A DNA stretch of 35,046 nt, from positions 1 to 35,046 of the forward strand of contig JACUUF010000028.1 of NCBI GenBank assembly GCA_014859465.1, given 5' to 3'. This stretch comes from Methyloprofundus sp. (GTDB lineage: Bacteria > Pseudomonadota > Gammaproteobacteria > Methylococcales > Methylomonadaceae). Positions 25,819 to 34,391 of this stretch are shown piece by piece (position 1 is the stretch's first letter; the number at the start of each line of letters is the position of its first letter). The position numbers and the translations under genes are program-made. The notes below the pieces were generated by a model, which was given only the letters and a program-made list of their open reading frames with translations, did no database searches and was not told the origin of the DNA.

Positions 25819-27120
25819 TTACCAATCACGCCATGAACCACTGATAATTCCAGTAGTGCCTTTTATTGGCGCTCCGTCTGGGCCATCACCAATATTTCTA
25901 GCGTAAACTAATGTGGATGTACCGGCTCCCATATCAACGCCTCCTTCAGCTAACATAGTTCCAACCACTGTTGCCCCACCAGCCATGGACACTTCTCCTC
26001 GTACATAAAGGATTCCAGTAATAGTTCCACCCGTAAAACTAAAATTACCATCGACAATAATAATGACAGGGGATTCTTCACCCATACTTACACCGCTGCC
26101 TGTTAAGGAAGCATCCCCATCAATATAAACAACGCCACTTAGACCATTAAGTTCTGAGGAGTCTGGAGTAGTATCGGGAAAATCAGCAGAAGGAAAACTT
26201 TGCTTTGAATTCTCTGCAATTTCTTTCATTCCTGCTTTGTTATCAAGAAAGAATAAATTAAAAAAACTGCCGGGTCCATCTCCACTGCCACCTGCTGCAA
26301 TATCTTGAGCAGAAATGCTTTTAGCAGCTACTAAACGCGCGTCATTTTGATAAATATCTGTCCCACTGCCTAAGCCGCCACTAGAAACTTTTTGTGCGTT
26401 AAGGATAGATGGGCTGGTTGTAGTGTCAATTAATTGAGCTTTTGTTAAGTCTGCTATTTCGGTGTCAGGTGGGCGAATATAGGTTTCCATTGAGTGACCA
26501 GAAATAGCTACCGTCTTTGCACTCCAAATATTTAAATCAGAATAACGGTTAATAATTTGAGCTGATCCTGTTAAATCAACGACTGAACCAGAAACTAAAG
26601 TTTGTTTAGGCCCGCCGCCTTGTAATAAATTCCTTGTTCCCACACACTGATAGATAGTTCGGTTAGCAATGCCATCATCACTAGTTCCTGTGACTTGGAT
26701 AAGTGCGCTTTTTTTATTTGTTGGACTTGCATCAGCACTTACGCAAGCAGGGAGAGGTAAGCTAGTAGGTGTATTGTAATATCGAATAGTTGAGTTAACT
26801 GGAGGAATAAAATCTTGTACTCCACCGGCAGGATCGATAACATTAACATATCCATCATTAAATAGGTCATCACTTTTATCATCTAAATCATGATCAAGCC
26901 CACCATCATCGAAATAAGCTACTGCATAATCCATACCGGCATCTGCAGCTGCAATTGCCTGAACAGCTCGATAATTATTAGCCGTCATTTTAACTTCTTG
27001 TAAGGCAGTTCTGCCTGCCATAAATGCAACTAATGTCGTTGCAATCAATAATATGATAGCAGTTAATAATGTGGCTGCCCCGTTTTGCGAACTGAAGGCT
27101 TTTTTTGATTTGCTTTTCAT
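25819..27120 (-). CDS. PilX-like minor pilin with long beta-rich extension
   Basis: 433 aa. The N-terminus has NGAATLLTAIILLIATTLVA after a short basic leader (cleavage after Gly14 expected) and ANNYRAVQAIAAADAGMDYA, which fits the PilX N-terminal domain. Usual PilX proteins are near 200 aa, so this is about double. The distal part (about 335-415) has alternating hydrophobic strands with glycine turns: GVVYIDGDASLTG, VIIIVDGNFSFTGG, GILYVRGEVSMAGG, VVGTMLAEGGVDMG. This looks like a small beta-solenoid. AGGG lies eight bases before the ATG. It lies between the pilW-like gene and the giant prepilin and should assemble with them in the pilus tip complex. Confidence 0.85.
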   Translation of the reverse strand: MKSKSKKAFSSQNGAATLLTAIILLIATTLVAFMAGRTALQEVKMTANNYRAVQAIAAADAGMDYAVAYFDDGGLDHDLDDKSDDLFNDGYVNVIDPAGGVQDFIPPVNSTIRYYNTPTSLPLPACVSADASPTNKKSALIQVTGTSDDGIANRTIYQCVGTRNLLQGGGPKQTLVSGSVVDLTGSAQIINRYSDLNIWSAKTVAISGHSMETYIRPPDTEIADLTKAQLIDTTTSPSILNAQKVSSGGLGSGTDIYQNDARLVAAKSISAQDIAAGGSGDGPGSFFNLFFLDNKAGMKEIAENSKQSFPSADFPDTTPDSSELNGLSGVVYIDGDASLTGSGVSMGEESPVIIIVDGNFSFTGGTITGILYVRGEVSMAGGATVVGTMLAEGGVDMGAGTSTLVYARNIGDGPDGAPIKGTTGIISGSWRDW

Positions 27121-27144
27121 AAGGTACCCTACAACGCTTTAGAT

Positions 27145-27885
27145 TTATTGATTAAATATACGATTATTTCTTACTTTAACATTAGCTGTTAGGCTCTTTG
27201 TGACAGGAGCATCACCTACTACATTCCCTGTTAATGTAATTGCAATTTCTCTTGTTTCAACTAATGTATCTCCTGCAGTGCTAAATCCTGCAACAGCTGT
27301 GGCTGGACAAGATTTGTCTTCCCCTGCTGGCGCGTATAGCTTTTTAGTTGTTGAGTTAAAGCATTTTGAGTTATTGTCGCTAAAAGTCAGACTGGTGATA
27401 TTGACTTTGTTTTCATCGGTGATTGTTTCCCAGCCAGTACCTGTGCAGTCAGTCTTTGTCTCGGCCGCCTTACTGCTTCTTATTTGTATTCTTCCATCTT
27501 GCAGTTTAAAGCCATAATACTCAGTATGCTCAGTCCCAACAACTCCATCGCCATTCGCATCATAAGTATACAAAATACAAGAATCAACAGGGATTTGAAT
27601 GTTAGCGGCACCTATAGTGAATGGGTTTGTTTGCGCATCTGACCCTGTAACAGCTCCACCCCAATAACCCGCACGCCGAATATCATTGACCATTAGCTGC
27701 ATGACAGAGTCTAAATCATAGTTTAAGCGAGCTGAGTTAGTGATGTCGGTACTACTGCGAATGGTGGCGATATAAATTGATAATGCCCCACCGATTACGA
27801 TTAGACCTAATAATAAGGCGATCATAATTTCGATTAGGGTTAAGCCATTATTTCGTTTTATATTATTAGCTTTTATAAAGTGCAT
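27145..27885 (-). CDS. pilW: PilW-like minor pilin
   Basis: 246 aa from the ATG at 27885, chosen because GGGAG lies about nine bases upstream; the longer frame runs back into the fimT-like gene without a ribosome-binding site. The prepilin signal is NNG then LTLIEIMIALLLGLIVIGGA with Glu at +5. DSVMQLMVNDIRRAGYWGG is the classic PilW segment. The beta-rich C-terminal domain has three to four cysteines. It overlaps the upstream gene by 13 bases. It is a minor pilin of the type IV pilus initiation complex. Confidence 0.9.
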   Translation of the reverse strand: MHFIKANNIKRNNGLTLIEIMIALLLGLIVIGGALSIYIATIRSSTDITNSARLNYDLDSVMQLMVNDIRRAGYWGGAVTGSDAQTNPFTIGAANIQIPVDSCILYTYDANGDGVVGTEHTEYYGFKLQDGRIQIRSSKAAETKTDCTGTGWETITDENKVNITSLTFSDNNSKCFNSTTKKLYAPAGEDKSCPATAVAGFSTAGDTLVETREIAITLTGNVVGDAPVTKSLTANVKVRNNRIFNQ

Positions 27886-28418
27886 ACTGCCTCTCCCGCA
27901 TCGCAATAATCATATCCCAGTAAAGCAGTTGAGTTGTTGTTTGTACAAATAGTCACTCTGCCTGAATTGTTAGTTTGAACTTTTACCGTGAATTTAGTGG
28001 AACTAAAACAGGTGTTTGATGTACCTGAGGTGCCTCGTCTAAAATCAAAGGAAAGATTACCAGATGTCGGCCATGCTGATTTTATATTGGTTTGAGGATA
28101 CTCCGAGCCTGAAACTGTTTTAATTTCACAGGTACTTGGGCTTGCGCTGCAATCACAGTCAGTGCCAGTCGTTAGCCCATAACACCAAGTACCATTATCA
28201 CCAGTTTTGCGACTCACCGTTACATCGGTACTCCGCTTAATCGCCTCAGTTCGTGCAAACATCAAATCCGACTTCAAAGACTCTACCGCTTCTTTTAATC
28301 GATTTCGTTCCAGCATATCCTGAAACGAAGGCACGGCTAAAGATGCGACAATGCCAGCAATCGCGACCGTGATCATCAATTCAGTTAAGGTAAAACCGTG
28401 TCCGTATTTTTTATGCAT
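27873..28418 (-). CDS. FimT/FimU-like (GspH-type) minor pilin
   Basis: First gene of the minor-pilin operon, 181 aa. The leader MHKKYGHG is followed by FTLTELMITVAIAGIVASLA (class III prepilin signal, Glu at +5). The GspH/FimT signature VESLKSDLMFARTEAIKRST is at about 44-63. The C-terminal domain has about ten cysteines, including DCDCSASPSTC. FimU is part of the tip complex; FimT binds DNA in transformation in some species. The sequence alone does not decide between them. AAGG precedes the ATG by about nine bases. Confidence 0.88.
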   Translation of the reverse strand: MHKKYGHGFTLTELMITVAIAGIVASLAVPSFQDMLERNRLKEAVESLKSDLMFARTEAIKRSTDVTVSRKTGDNGTWCYGLTTGTDCDCSASPSTCEIKTVSGSEYPQTNIKSAWPTSGNLSFDFRRGTSGTSNTCFSSTKFTVKVQTNNSGRVTICTNNNSTALLGYDYCDAGEAVCTL

Positions 28419-28467
28419 AATTTTTAACCTTGAAGCCTTTTCTAGATAAGATACTTCTGACTTTTGT

Positions 28468-28478
28468 TGTACAGTACA
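28468..28478. promoter_or_regulatory. Small palindrome in the divergent pilin promoter region
   Basis: TGTACAGTACA is a perfect odd palindrome in the 177-base gap between the minor-pilin operon (minus) and the pilE-type gene (plus). It could be an operator, but nothing identifies the binding protein. No clear sigma54 GG-N10-GC pair was seen in the gap. Confidence 0.3.
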
Positions 28479-28595
28479 TTCTTCATCCCTATATTTCTGT
28501 TAATTACCCTACATTTTAGCCTTAGCGGCATTTATATGAAGTAACACTATGCTATGCTTTTAACACTTTTTCATTTACTTTAAAAGGCAGGATTT

Positions 28596-28988
28596 ATGAA
28601 CAAAATACAAAATAAGGGTTTTACCTTGATTGAGCTAATGATTGTTGTTGCGGTCATTGGCATTTTGGCATCTATTGCTTACCCGTCTTATCAGGAATAT
28701 GTTTTGCGCGCTAAGCGGGCGGATGGTAAGGCGGCGATATTATCGGCGCAGCTAGCACAAGAAAAGTATAGGGCAAATAATACGACTTATTTAGCGGTAG
28801 CGAGTACCGCATCAAGTGATGGTTATTATAATTATGTGGTGTCTGATGTGAGTGCAAGTAATTATACGATTACTGCAACGCCAACTTTTACTGATGCCAC
28901 TTGTGGCAATTTAGTTCTTACTGTCGCAGCAGGCGTTGAAAGTAAATCAGCGAGCTCTGGTACAAAAGCTGAGTGTTGGAATAAATAA
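28596..28988 (+). CDS. pilE: PilE-type type IV pilin
   Basis: 130-aa prepilin. The leader MNKIQNKG is followed by [20 protein letters not shown] (cleavage before Phe, Glu at +5), then [20 protein letters not shown], typical of PilE. The C-terminal domain is short and ends with a disulfide pair (ATCGN...AECWNK). SD AGGCAGGA is just before the ATG. It is divergent from the minor-pilin operon. Size and pairing with these genes fit a minor pilin PilE rather than the main pilin, which is often longer. Confidence 0.92.
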   Translation: MNKIQNKGFTLIELMIVVAVIGILASIAYPSYQEYVLRAKRADGKAAILSAQLAQEKYRANNTTYLAVASTASSDGYYNYVVSDVSASNYTITATPTFTDATCGNLVLTVAAGVESKSASSGTKAECWNK

Positions 28989-29517
28989 GTTTTTCCGTTC
29001 TCGGTCAGGGCTTGGGGGGGGAGTGAAATCAAAACACACAAAAAACCACATCCTTGCGCGCAAATTCTATTTGGGAATACATGCGTTCACAGCTCCAGCT
29101 GTGAGTGATGTATTAAACAAAGGGGATAAAGCATGCAGGAGTTTGGGGACGAGTTCATGCTAGGATTTAGGTTGAATGACAAACGCTTTATTAACATGAG
29201 TCCATATCATCAGATTATAAGCCTCTCCCTCGACACATTATTTTTTAAATGACGATTCATTCACTTAATGATCGTGAATCAGAGTTTGAAAGCGCGCGGC
29301 AAATGTAAATAAACCGCGCATAAAACAGGCACTTAGGGTATGATAGCAGAGTAATCTTTTCAAAACTGGTAATGATTACGAAAATATCTACCAGGCAAAT
29401 ATAATTCGCCAGTCAAAATATAGTGTCTTAGAGGCTTTTCTTTTTAAGAAAAGCAGAGAGCTGAGGGTTTTTTAACCAAGATTTTGCAGGCGATCACTCT
29501 ACAATTAGGAACACTTA
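28989..29517. other. Long intergenic region and leader of deaD
   Basis: No convincing gene over 529 bases; a short open frame at its left overlaps the end of pilE and is unlikely. It has a degenerate copy of an intergenic hairpin core (29061-29075) and a nested palindrome (29076-29114). GCGCGG/CCGCGC is at 29294-29319. The inverted pair GTAATC/GATTAC and GCTTTTCTT-TTT-AAGAAAAGC (29434-29454) follow. The last two are about 65-180 bases before deaD and may be part of its structured mRNA leader, as seen for cold-inducible helicases. Confidence 0.5.
29076..29114. repeat. Nested palindromic hairpin
   Basis: Outer arms AATACAT (29076-29082) and ATGTATT (29108-29114) enclose a perfect inner stem TCACAGCT/AGCTGTGA (29087-29094 and 29097-29104) with a two-base CC spacer. 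It lies 88 bases after the pilE stop. It has no T-run, so it reads as a repeat or mRNA-end structure rather than a classical terminator. Confidence 0.6.
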
Positions 29518-31281
29518 ATGACCGACGAAGTACTTTCACTTCCAAAATTTTCTGACTTAAATCTTATTGCGCCACTTTTAAAGGCTTTGGATGATGTGGG
29601 TTATGAAACCCCTTCTCCCATTCAAGCGCTAACCATTCCATTGATATTGGATGGTAAAGATGTACTGGGTCAAGCACAAACGGGAACGGGTAAAACAGCG
29701 GCTTTTGCATTGCCGTTATTATCAAAAATTGATGTTAAATTAAAAGCGACACAAGTCTTAGTTTTAGCACCTACACGCGAATTAGCGATTCAGGTTGCTG
29801 AGGCTTTTCAAACTTACGCGAAACACATAAAGGATTTTCATGTTGCACCTATCTATGGTGGACAAGATTATTCTGGACAATTACGTATGCTTAATCGTGG
29901 TGCACATGTGGTGGTTGGTACGCCAGGTCGCGTTATGGATCATATGCGTAAAGGCAGTTTAAAACTGAATCATTTGCAATGTTTAGTTTTGGATGAAGCG
30001 GATGAAATGCTACGTATGGGTTTTATCGATGACGTTGAATGGGTTTTAGAGCAATTACCTAAAGATTGTCAAAAAGCGTTGTTTTCTGCGACGATGCCGA
30101 CAGTTATTCGTCGTATTGCTGATGAGCATTTGACTCATCCTGAGCACATTACTATTAAAGTTAAAACAACAACGGCGGAAACCATTCGGCAGCGTTATTG
30201 GACGGTTAGTGGCATGCATAAGTTAGATGCTTTGACGCGCATCTTAGAGGCTGAAGCGTTTGATGGCATGATTATCTTCGTGCGCACTAAAAATTCAACG
30301 GTTGAATTAGCTGAAAAATTAGAAGCACGTGGCTTTTCTGCGGCTGCGATTAATGGTGATTTAGCTCAAGCTCAGCGTGAAAAAACCATCGCTAGATTAA
30401 AAAATGGCAAAATTGATATTTTAATCGCAACAGATGTCGCGGCGCGTGGTCTTGATGTGCCGCGTATCAGTCATGTGGTTAACTACGATATTCCTTATGA
30501 TACCGAAGCTTACGTGCATCGTATTGGTCGTACTGGACGTGCGGGTAAAAAAGGCGATGCAATTTTGTTTGTTGCACCCCGTGAAAAACGTATGTTAGCA
30601 GCCATCGAGCGTGCAACTAAGCAACGTATCGAGCTAATGGAATTGCCGTCTACTGAAGTGATTAACGATAAACGTGTTAATCGTTTTAAACAGCAAATTA
30701 CCGATACTTTAGCAACCGAAGAGTTGGAGTTTTATACGAGAATTATTGAGCAATATGAAACAGAACATGATGTGCCGGCGATTGAAATTGCCGCGGCTTT
30801 AGCTAAGTTAGTACAAGGTGATGAGCCTTTATTATTGAAAAAGCCAGCTAAAGTGAAAGAGCGTTCTGAGCGTGGCCGTGAAAGCGATCGTAATGAACGT
30901 ACTAATGATCGTGAAAGAAGCGGCGCTAGGCGTAAAGGGAATGTTTCATTAAAAGATGGCCTTGAGCGTTACCGTATTGAAGTAGGTAAAGATCATGGTG
31001 CTAAGCCTGGTAATATCGTTGGCGCGATTGCTAATGAAGCAGGTTTAGACGGTAAAGAGATTGGTCAAATTGATATGCATGGCGAATTCAGTATCGTTGA
31101 CTTGCCAAAAGGCATGCCGGCTGAGTTGTTAAAAGACTTACAAAATGCCCGTGTTGCTGGTCAGCAGTTGAGAATGACGCTAGTAAAAGACAGTGATAAT
31201 ATTCCTAGACAGACTAAAGTCACTCGCGGTGGTTCTGATAAGTCGACTAAAAAACCTAGAAGAAGCCCGAAAAAGAAGTAA
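29518..31281 (+). CDS. deaD: DEAD-box RNA helicase DeaD/CsdA
   Basis: ATP-dependent RNA helicase of 587 aa acting in ribosome assembly and cold adaptation. Motifs run in order: Q motif PSPIQALTIP, Walker A AQTGTGKT (about 54-61), PTRELAIQ, GTPGRVMDH, LDEADEM (about 158-164), SATMP, IIFVRTKNS, ATDVAARGLDVP and HRIGRTGRAG. A charged Arg/Glu-rich linker (about 445-475) precedes a C-terminal DbpA-like RNA-binding domain (about 478-560), the combination that marks DeaD/CsdA rather than SrmB or RhlE. A Lys/Arg-rich tail follows. AGGA is eight bases before the ATG. The long leader suggests post-transcriptional control. Confidence 0.95.
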   Translation: MTDEVLSLPKFSDLNLIAPLLKALDDVGYETPSPIQALTIPLILDGKDVLGQAQTGTGKTAAFALPLLSKIDVKLKATQVLVLAPTRELAIQVAEAFQTYAKHIKDFHVAPIYGGQDYSGQLRMLNRGAHVVVGTPGRVMDHMRKGSLKLNHLQCLVLDEADEMLRMGFIDDVEWVLEQLPKDCQKALFSATMPTVIRRIADEHLTHPEHITIKVKTTTAETIRQRYWTVSGMHKLDALTRILEAEAFDGMIIFVRTKNSTVELAEKLEARGFSAAAINGDLAQAQREKTIARLKNGKIDILIATDVAARGLDVPRISHVVNYDIPYDTEAYVHRIGRTGRAGKKGDAILFVAPREKRMLAAIERATKQRIELMELPSTEVINDKRVNRFKQQITDTLATEELEFYTRIIEQYETEHDVPAIEIAAALAKLVQGDEPLLLKKPAKVKERSERGRESDRNERTNDRERSGARRKGNVSLKDGLERYRIEVGKDHGAKPGNIVGAIANEAGLDGKEIGQIDMHGEFSIVDLPKGMPAELLKDLQNARVAGQQLRMTLVKDSDNIPRQTKVTRGGSDKSTKKPRRSPKKK

Positions 31282-31299
31282 TTTGTAAAGAAAACCTTT

Positions 31300-31326
31300 A
31301 GCTTCCATACTCTGTGTGGAAGCTTT
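31300..31326 (+). terminator. Hairpin terminator of deaD
   Basis: AGCTTCCA (31300-31307) pairs with TGGAAGCT (31317-31324) and is followed by TTGTCT. It begins 18 bases after the deaD stop. The T-run is short, so it may be helped by the long hairpin that follows. Confidence 0.6.
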
Positions 31327-31330
31327 GTCT

Positions 31331-31382
31331 AGGGCATGGCTTTAGCCCGCTTTTTAATATCGGGGGGCTAAAGCCATGCCCT
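31331..31382. repeat. Long hairpin repeat (18-bp perfect arms)
   Basis: AGGGCATGGCTTTAGCCC (31331-31348) is perfectly inverted at 31365-31382 around a 16-base loop. The arm core GGCTTTAGCCCG recurs in the hairpin at 34323-34386, so the two appear to be members of one dispersed intergenic family. Located between deaD and glnE. Confidence 0.8.
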
Positions 31383-31469
31383 GCATGCTTATCTATTAAT
31401 CTATTTGAATAGTGATTTTTGTAGATAGATATTAACTCCCCCTTTTTATTTCTTAATTCAGAGAGCATT

Positions 31470-34319
31470 ATGTTTTCTCTAGAAAAAATTCCTACCGAAT
31501 TGCACGATACCGTTAATTTACATCTGCAACATTTCACGGAATCTGTACAACGCTTAAATCTTGAGCTTCCCGATAACCAGCAAGTCAAAAATATCCTGCC
31601 TAGCATTTTTTGTTGCAGTGAGTTTATTGCTCAAACCTGCGCCAGACAGCCATCGTTTTTATTTTATCTGATTGATTCGGGTGAATTATTCAGTGCTGAT
31701 GTGCGCCAGACTTATCGACAACAATTAAATCAGCAGGCGATTACCAATGATGCTGAATTAATGAAGTTTTTACGTCAATTCCGTAATAAACAGATGATGC
31801 GCATTGCTTGGCGTGATTTAGCGAACTGGTCAGATTTAGCGGAGACTTTAGCAGATTTAACGGCATTAGCAGAAAGTTGTATTCAGTTTGCCCTCGATTT
31901 TTTATATCAACAAGCGTGCGAACGACGTGGAACTCCGGTTTTATCGGATGGCACAGCTCAGAACTTGGTTGTTTTGGGCATGGGTAAATTAGGTGCTTGG
32001 GAATTAAACTATTCATCGGATATTGATCTGATTTTTGCTTATCAACACGATGGCGTTTTAGCGGATCGTAAAGAAACGAGCTACGGTGAATTTTTTAGTC
32101 GTATTTGTCGTGCATTAGTTAAAGTGCTGGATGAAATCACCGCAGATGGTTTTGTTTTTCGTACAGATATACGCTTACGTCCTTTTGGTGATAGCGGTCC
32201 GGTCATTATGACTTTTGATGGCTTGGAAAATTATTACCAAACTCAGGCGCGTGAGTGGGAGCGTTATGCGATGGTTAAAGTGCGTCCGGTTGCTGGGGAT
32301 CGGTTGGGCGGCGAAAAATTTATGCAGCTTATTAAGCCTTTTGTCTATCGACGGTACTTAGATTACGGTGCTTTTGAAGAATTGCGTTCGTTAAAGGTGC
32401 AGATTACTCAAGAGTTACAGCGTAAAGATCGCATGGATAATGTTAAATTGGGCCCTGGCGGCATTCGTGAGATTGAATTTATCGGTCAGGCATTCCAGCT
32501 AATTCGTGGTGGACAAGATACCGATTTGCAAGAGCGACGTATACAAGTCATTTTACAGTTATTAGGCGATAAGGATTTGTTGTTGGCGCAAGATGCGGCG
32601 CAATTATTAAGCTCTTATGAATTTTTGCGTCGTGTCGAAAATCATATCCAAGAATATCAAGACAAACAGGCGCATGATTTACCGAAAATGCCACGAGAAC
32701 AGGCAATTTTGGCATTTTCTATGGGTTATGATGATTGGCTGACGTTTAAAGCCGAGTTAGATAAAGTGCGCGAACGAGTACACTGTGTTTTTATGCAGGT
32801 TTTTTCTATCTCTGAGGAACAGGCGCCGCCTTCAGTGAGTACTGAAATTTGGATAGGGCAGGCGCATGCAGAAATCATCTTAAATAAACTGGCAGAAATT
32901 GGCTATCGTAAAGCGGAAGATACATTAAATCTACTGCATAACTTCAAAACATCATCAGCAATTAAGCGTTTAACAAGCAAAGGCGCGATGGTTTTAGACA
33001 AGTTAATGCCGCAAATGATTGATGCGGTGGCACAAGTCAAAAATCCTACGCTTACATTAAAGCGCTTGTGTGCTTTATTTGAAGCTTTGGCTGGGCGTAA
33101 TGTGTATTTATCGTTGCTCGCTGAAAATGATAAAGCTTTGCAGCAATTGATTAAGCTAGTTTCTGCCAGTCCTTGGATTAGTGAGTATTTATCTAAATAT
33201 CCGGTATTATTTGATGAATTATTGGATACGCGTTCGCTTTATGAGCCCTTAGAAAAGTTAGCTTTACGGCAACAATTGGCGGCGCTGTTGGCGAAAATTG
33301 ATCCAGCGGATATAGAGCAATTAATGTTTGCCTTACATAAGTTTAAGCATAGTAATGTGCTGCGCGTTGCCGCTGCCGATATTATGGGAGCTGTACCTTT
33401 GATGGTGGTCAGCGATTATTTAACTTATATTGCTGAAGTGATTTTAGAGCAAGCGCTGCAGATTGCTTGGCGTATTCTTACCGAAAAACATGGAAACCTG
33501 CCAGATACCAGCACAGAACAGACGCATTTTGCAATTATTGGCTTTGGTAAATTAGGTGGCATTGAGCTAAGTTACAGTTCCGATTTAGATTTAGTCTTTG
33601 TTTTTGATTATCCGGATAGCAATGCCGTTACAGATGGCGCAAAACCCATTGGAAGTTCGCAGTTTTATGCGACTTTAGGTCAGCGAGTCAGAAGTTTGTT
33701 AAATACACAGATGTTATCGGGTTTGCTCTATGAAATTGACCTGCGTTTACGACCTAGCGGCGAGTCCGGTTTGTTGGTCGCGCCGATCCATCGCTATGAG
33801 CAATATTTAAAAGAAGAAGCCTGGACTTGGGAACATCAGGCTCTAGTGCGTGCCCGTTTTATTGCGGGGGATAGGCAAACACAGGCAAAATTTGCAGCAA
33901 TACGGCAGCGTATTTTAAGTTTGCCGCGTGTTGAAGCTGAGCTTAAAACAGAAGTTCGAGAAATGCGTGAAAAAATGCGCGAAACCCTGGATAAAAGCAA
34001 TTCAGAGACTTTTTATTTAAAACAAGGCGTCGGTGGTATTGCTGATATAGAATTTATTGTGCAATTTTGTGTACTGGCTTGGTCGGCTAACTATCCGAGT
34101 TTAACCACTTTTACTGATAATATGCGCATACTAGATGCCTTGGCGGAGCAAGATTTATTAAATAAAGAAGCCGTGACGACTTTAAAACAAGCTTATTGTT
34201 TATTCCGTAATCGTGGCCATGAAGAGGCTTTGCAAGGAAGTAAAGCGGTTATCCGGCAGGATGAATTTGTCGATATGCGTCAGCAAGTGGCTCAAGTGTG
34301 GCAAGAGATTATGCTCTAA
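31470..34319 (+). CDS. glnE: Bifunctional glutamine synthetase adenylyltransferase/deadenylase
   Basis: Cytosolic enzyme that adenylylates and deadenylylates glutamine synthetase in response to PII and glutamine. 949 aa, the normal length. Two nucleotidyltransferase domains are seen. The N-terminal deadenylase has GMGKLGAWELNYSSDIDL with Asp184 and Asp186. The C-terminal adenylylase has GFGKLGGIELSYSSDLDL with Asp705 and Asp707. Each is followed by its R-L-R-P segment (DIRLRPFGDSG, DLRLRPSGESG) and the helical GlnE partner domain (GPGGIREIEFIGQ, GVGGIADIEFIVQ). AGAGAG precedes the ATG. Monocistronic between two hairpin repeats. Confidence 0.97.
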   Translation: MFSLEKIPTELHDTVNLHLQHFTESVQRLNLELPDNQQVKNILPSIFCCSEFIAQTCARQPSFLFYLIDSGELFSADVRQTYRQQLNQQAITNDAELMKFLRQFRNKQMMRIAWRDLANWSDLAETLADLTALAESCIQFALDFLYQQACERRGTPVLSDGTAQNLVVLGMGKLGAWELNYSSDIDLIFAYQHDGVLADRKETSYGEFFSRICRALVKVLDEITADGFVFRTDIRLRPFGDSGPVIMTFDGLENYYQTQAREWERYAMVKVRPVAGDRLGGEKFMQLIKPFVYRRYLDYGAFEELRSLKVQITQELQRKDRMDNVKLGPGGIREIEFIGQAFQLIRGGQDTDLQERRIQVILQLLGDKDLLLAQDAAQLLSSYEFLRRVENHIQEYQDKQAHDLPKMPREQAILAFSMGYDDWLTFKAELDKVRERVHCVFMQVFSISEEQAPPSVSTEIWIGQAHAEIILNKLAEIGYRKAEDTLNLLHNFKTSSAIKRLTSKGAMVLDKLMPQMIDAVAQVKNPTLTLKRLCALFEALAGRNVYLSLLAENDKALQQLIKLVSASPWISEYLSKYPVLFDELLDTRSLYEPLEKLALRQQLAALLAKIDPADIEQLMFALHKFKHSNVLRVAAADIMGAVPLMVVSDYLTYIAEVILEQALQIAWRILTEKHGNLPDTSTEQTHFAIIGFGKLGGIELSYSSDLDLVFVFDYPDSNAVTDGAKPIGSSQFYATLGQRVRSLLNTQMLSGLLYEIDLRLRPSGESGLLVAPIHRYEQYLKEEAWTWEHQALVRARFIAGDRQTQAKFAAIRQRILSLPRVEAELKTEVREMREKMRETLDKSNSETFYLKQGVGGIADIEFIVQFCVLAWSANYPSLTTFTDNMRILDALAEQDLLNKEAVTTLKQAYCLFRNRGHEEALQGSKAVIRQDEFVDMRQQVAQVWQEIML

Positions 34320-34322
34320 ATA

Positions 34323-34386
34323 GTAGGACGCGGCTTTATCCCGCCAATGCTAAAGAGCATAAAGACGGGCTAAAGCCTCGTGCTAC
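34323..34386. repeat. Imperfect hairpin repeat after glnE
   Basis: Arms of 21 bases (34323-34343 and 34366-34386) match at 18 positions. The loop holds a second small stem ATGCT-AAAG-AGCAT. The arm core CGGGCTAAAGCC matches the hairpin at 31331-31382. It separates the convergent genes glnE and phnA and may also stop transcription. Confidence 0.75.
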
Positions 34387-34391
34387 AAAAC

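Noticed and set aside
28460-28478. LexA/SOS-type box (CTG...CAG)
   Set aside because: CTG and CAG are 12 bases apart and the right half does not match CTGT-N8-ACAG.
28419-28595. Sigma54 (GG-N10-GC) promoter for the pilin genes
   Set aside because: Both strands of the gap were read for the -24/-12 pattern; no acceptable match was found.
28936-29163. 75-aa plus-strand open frame after pilE
   Set aside because: Starts inside pilE in another frame and runs through hairpin-repeat sequence; no family features.
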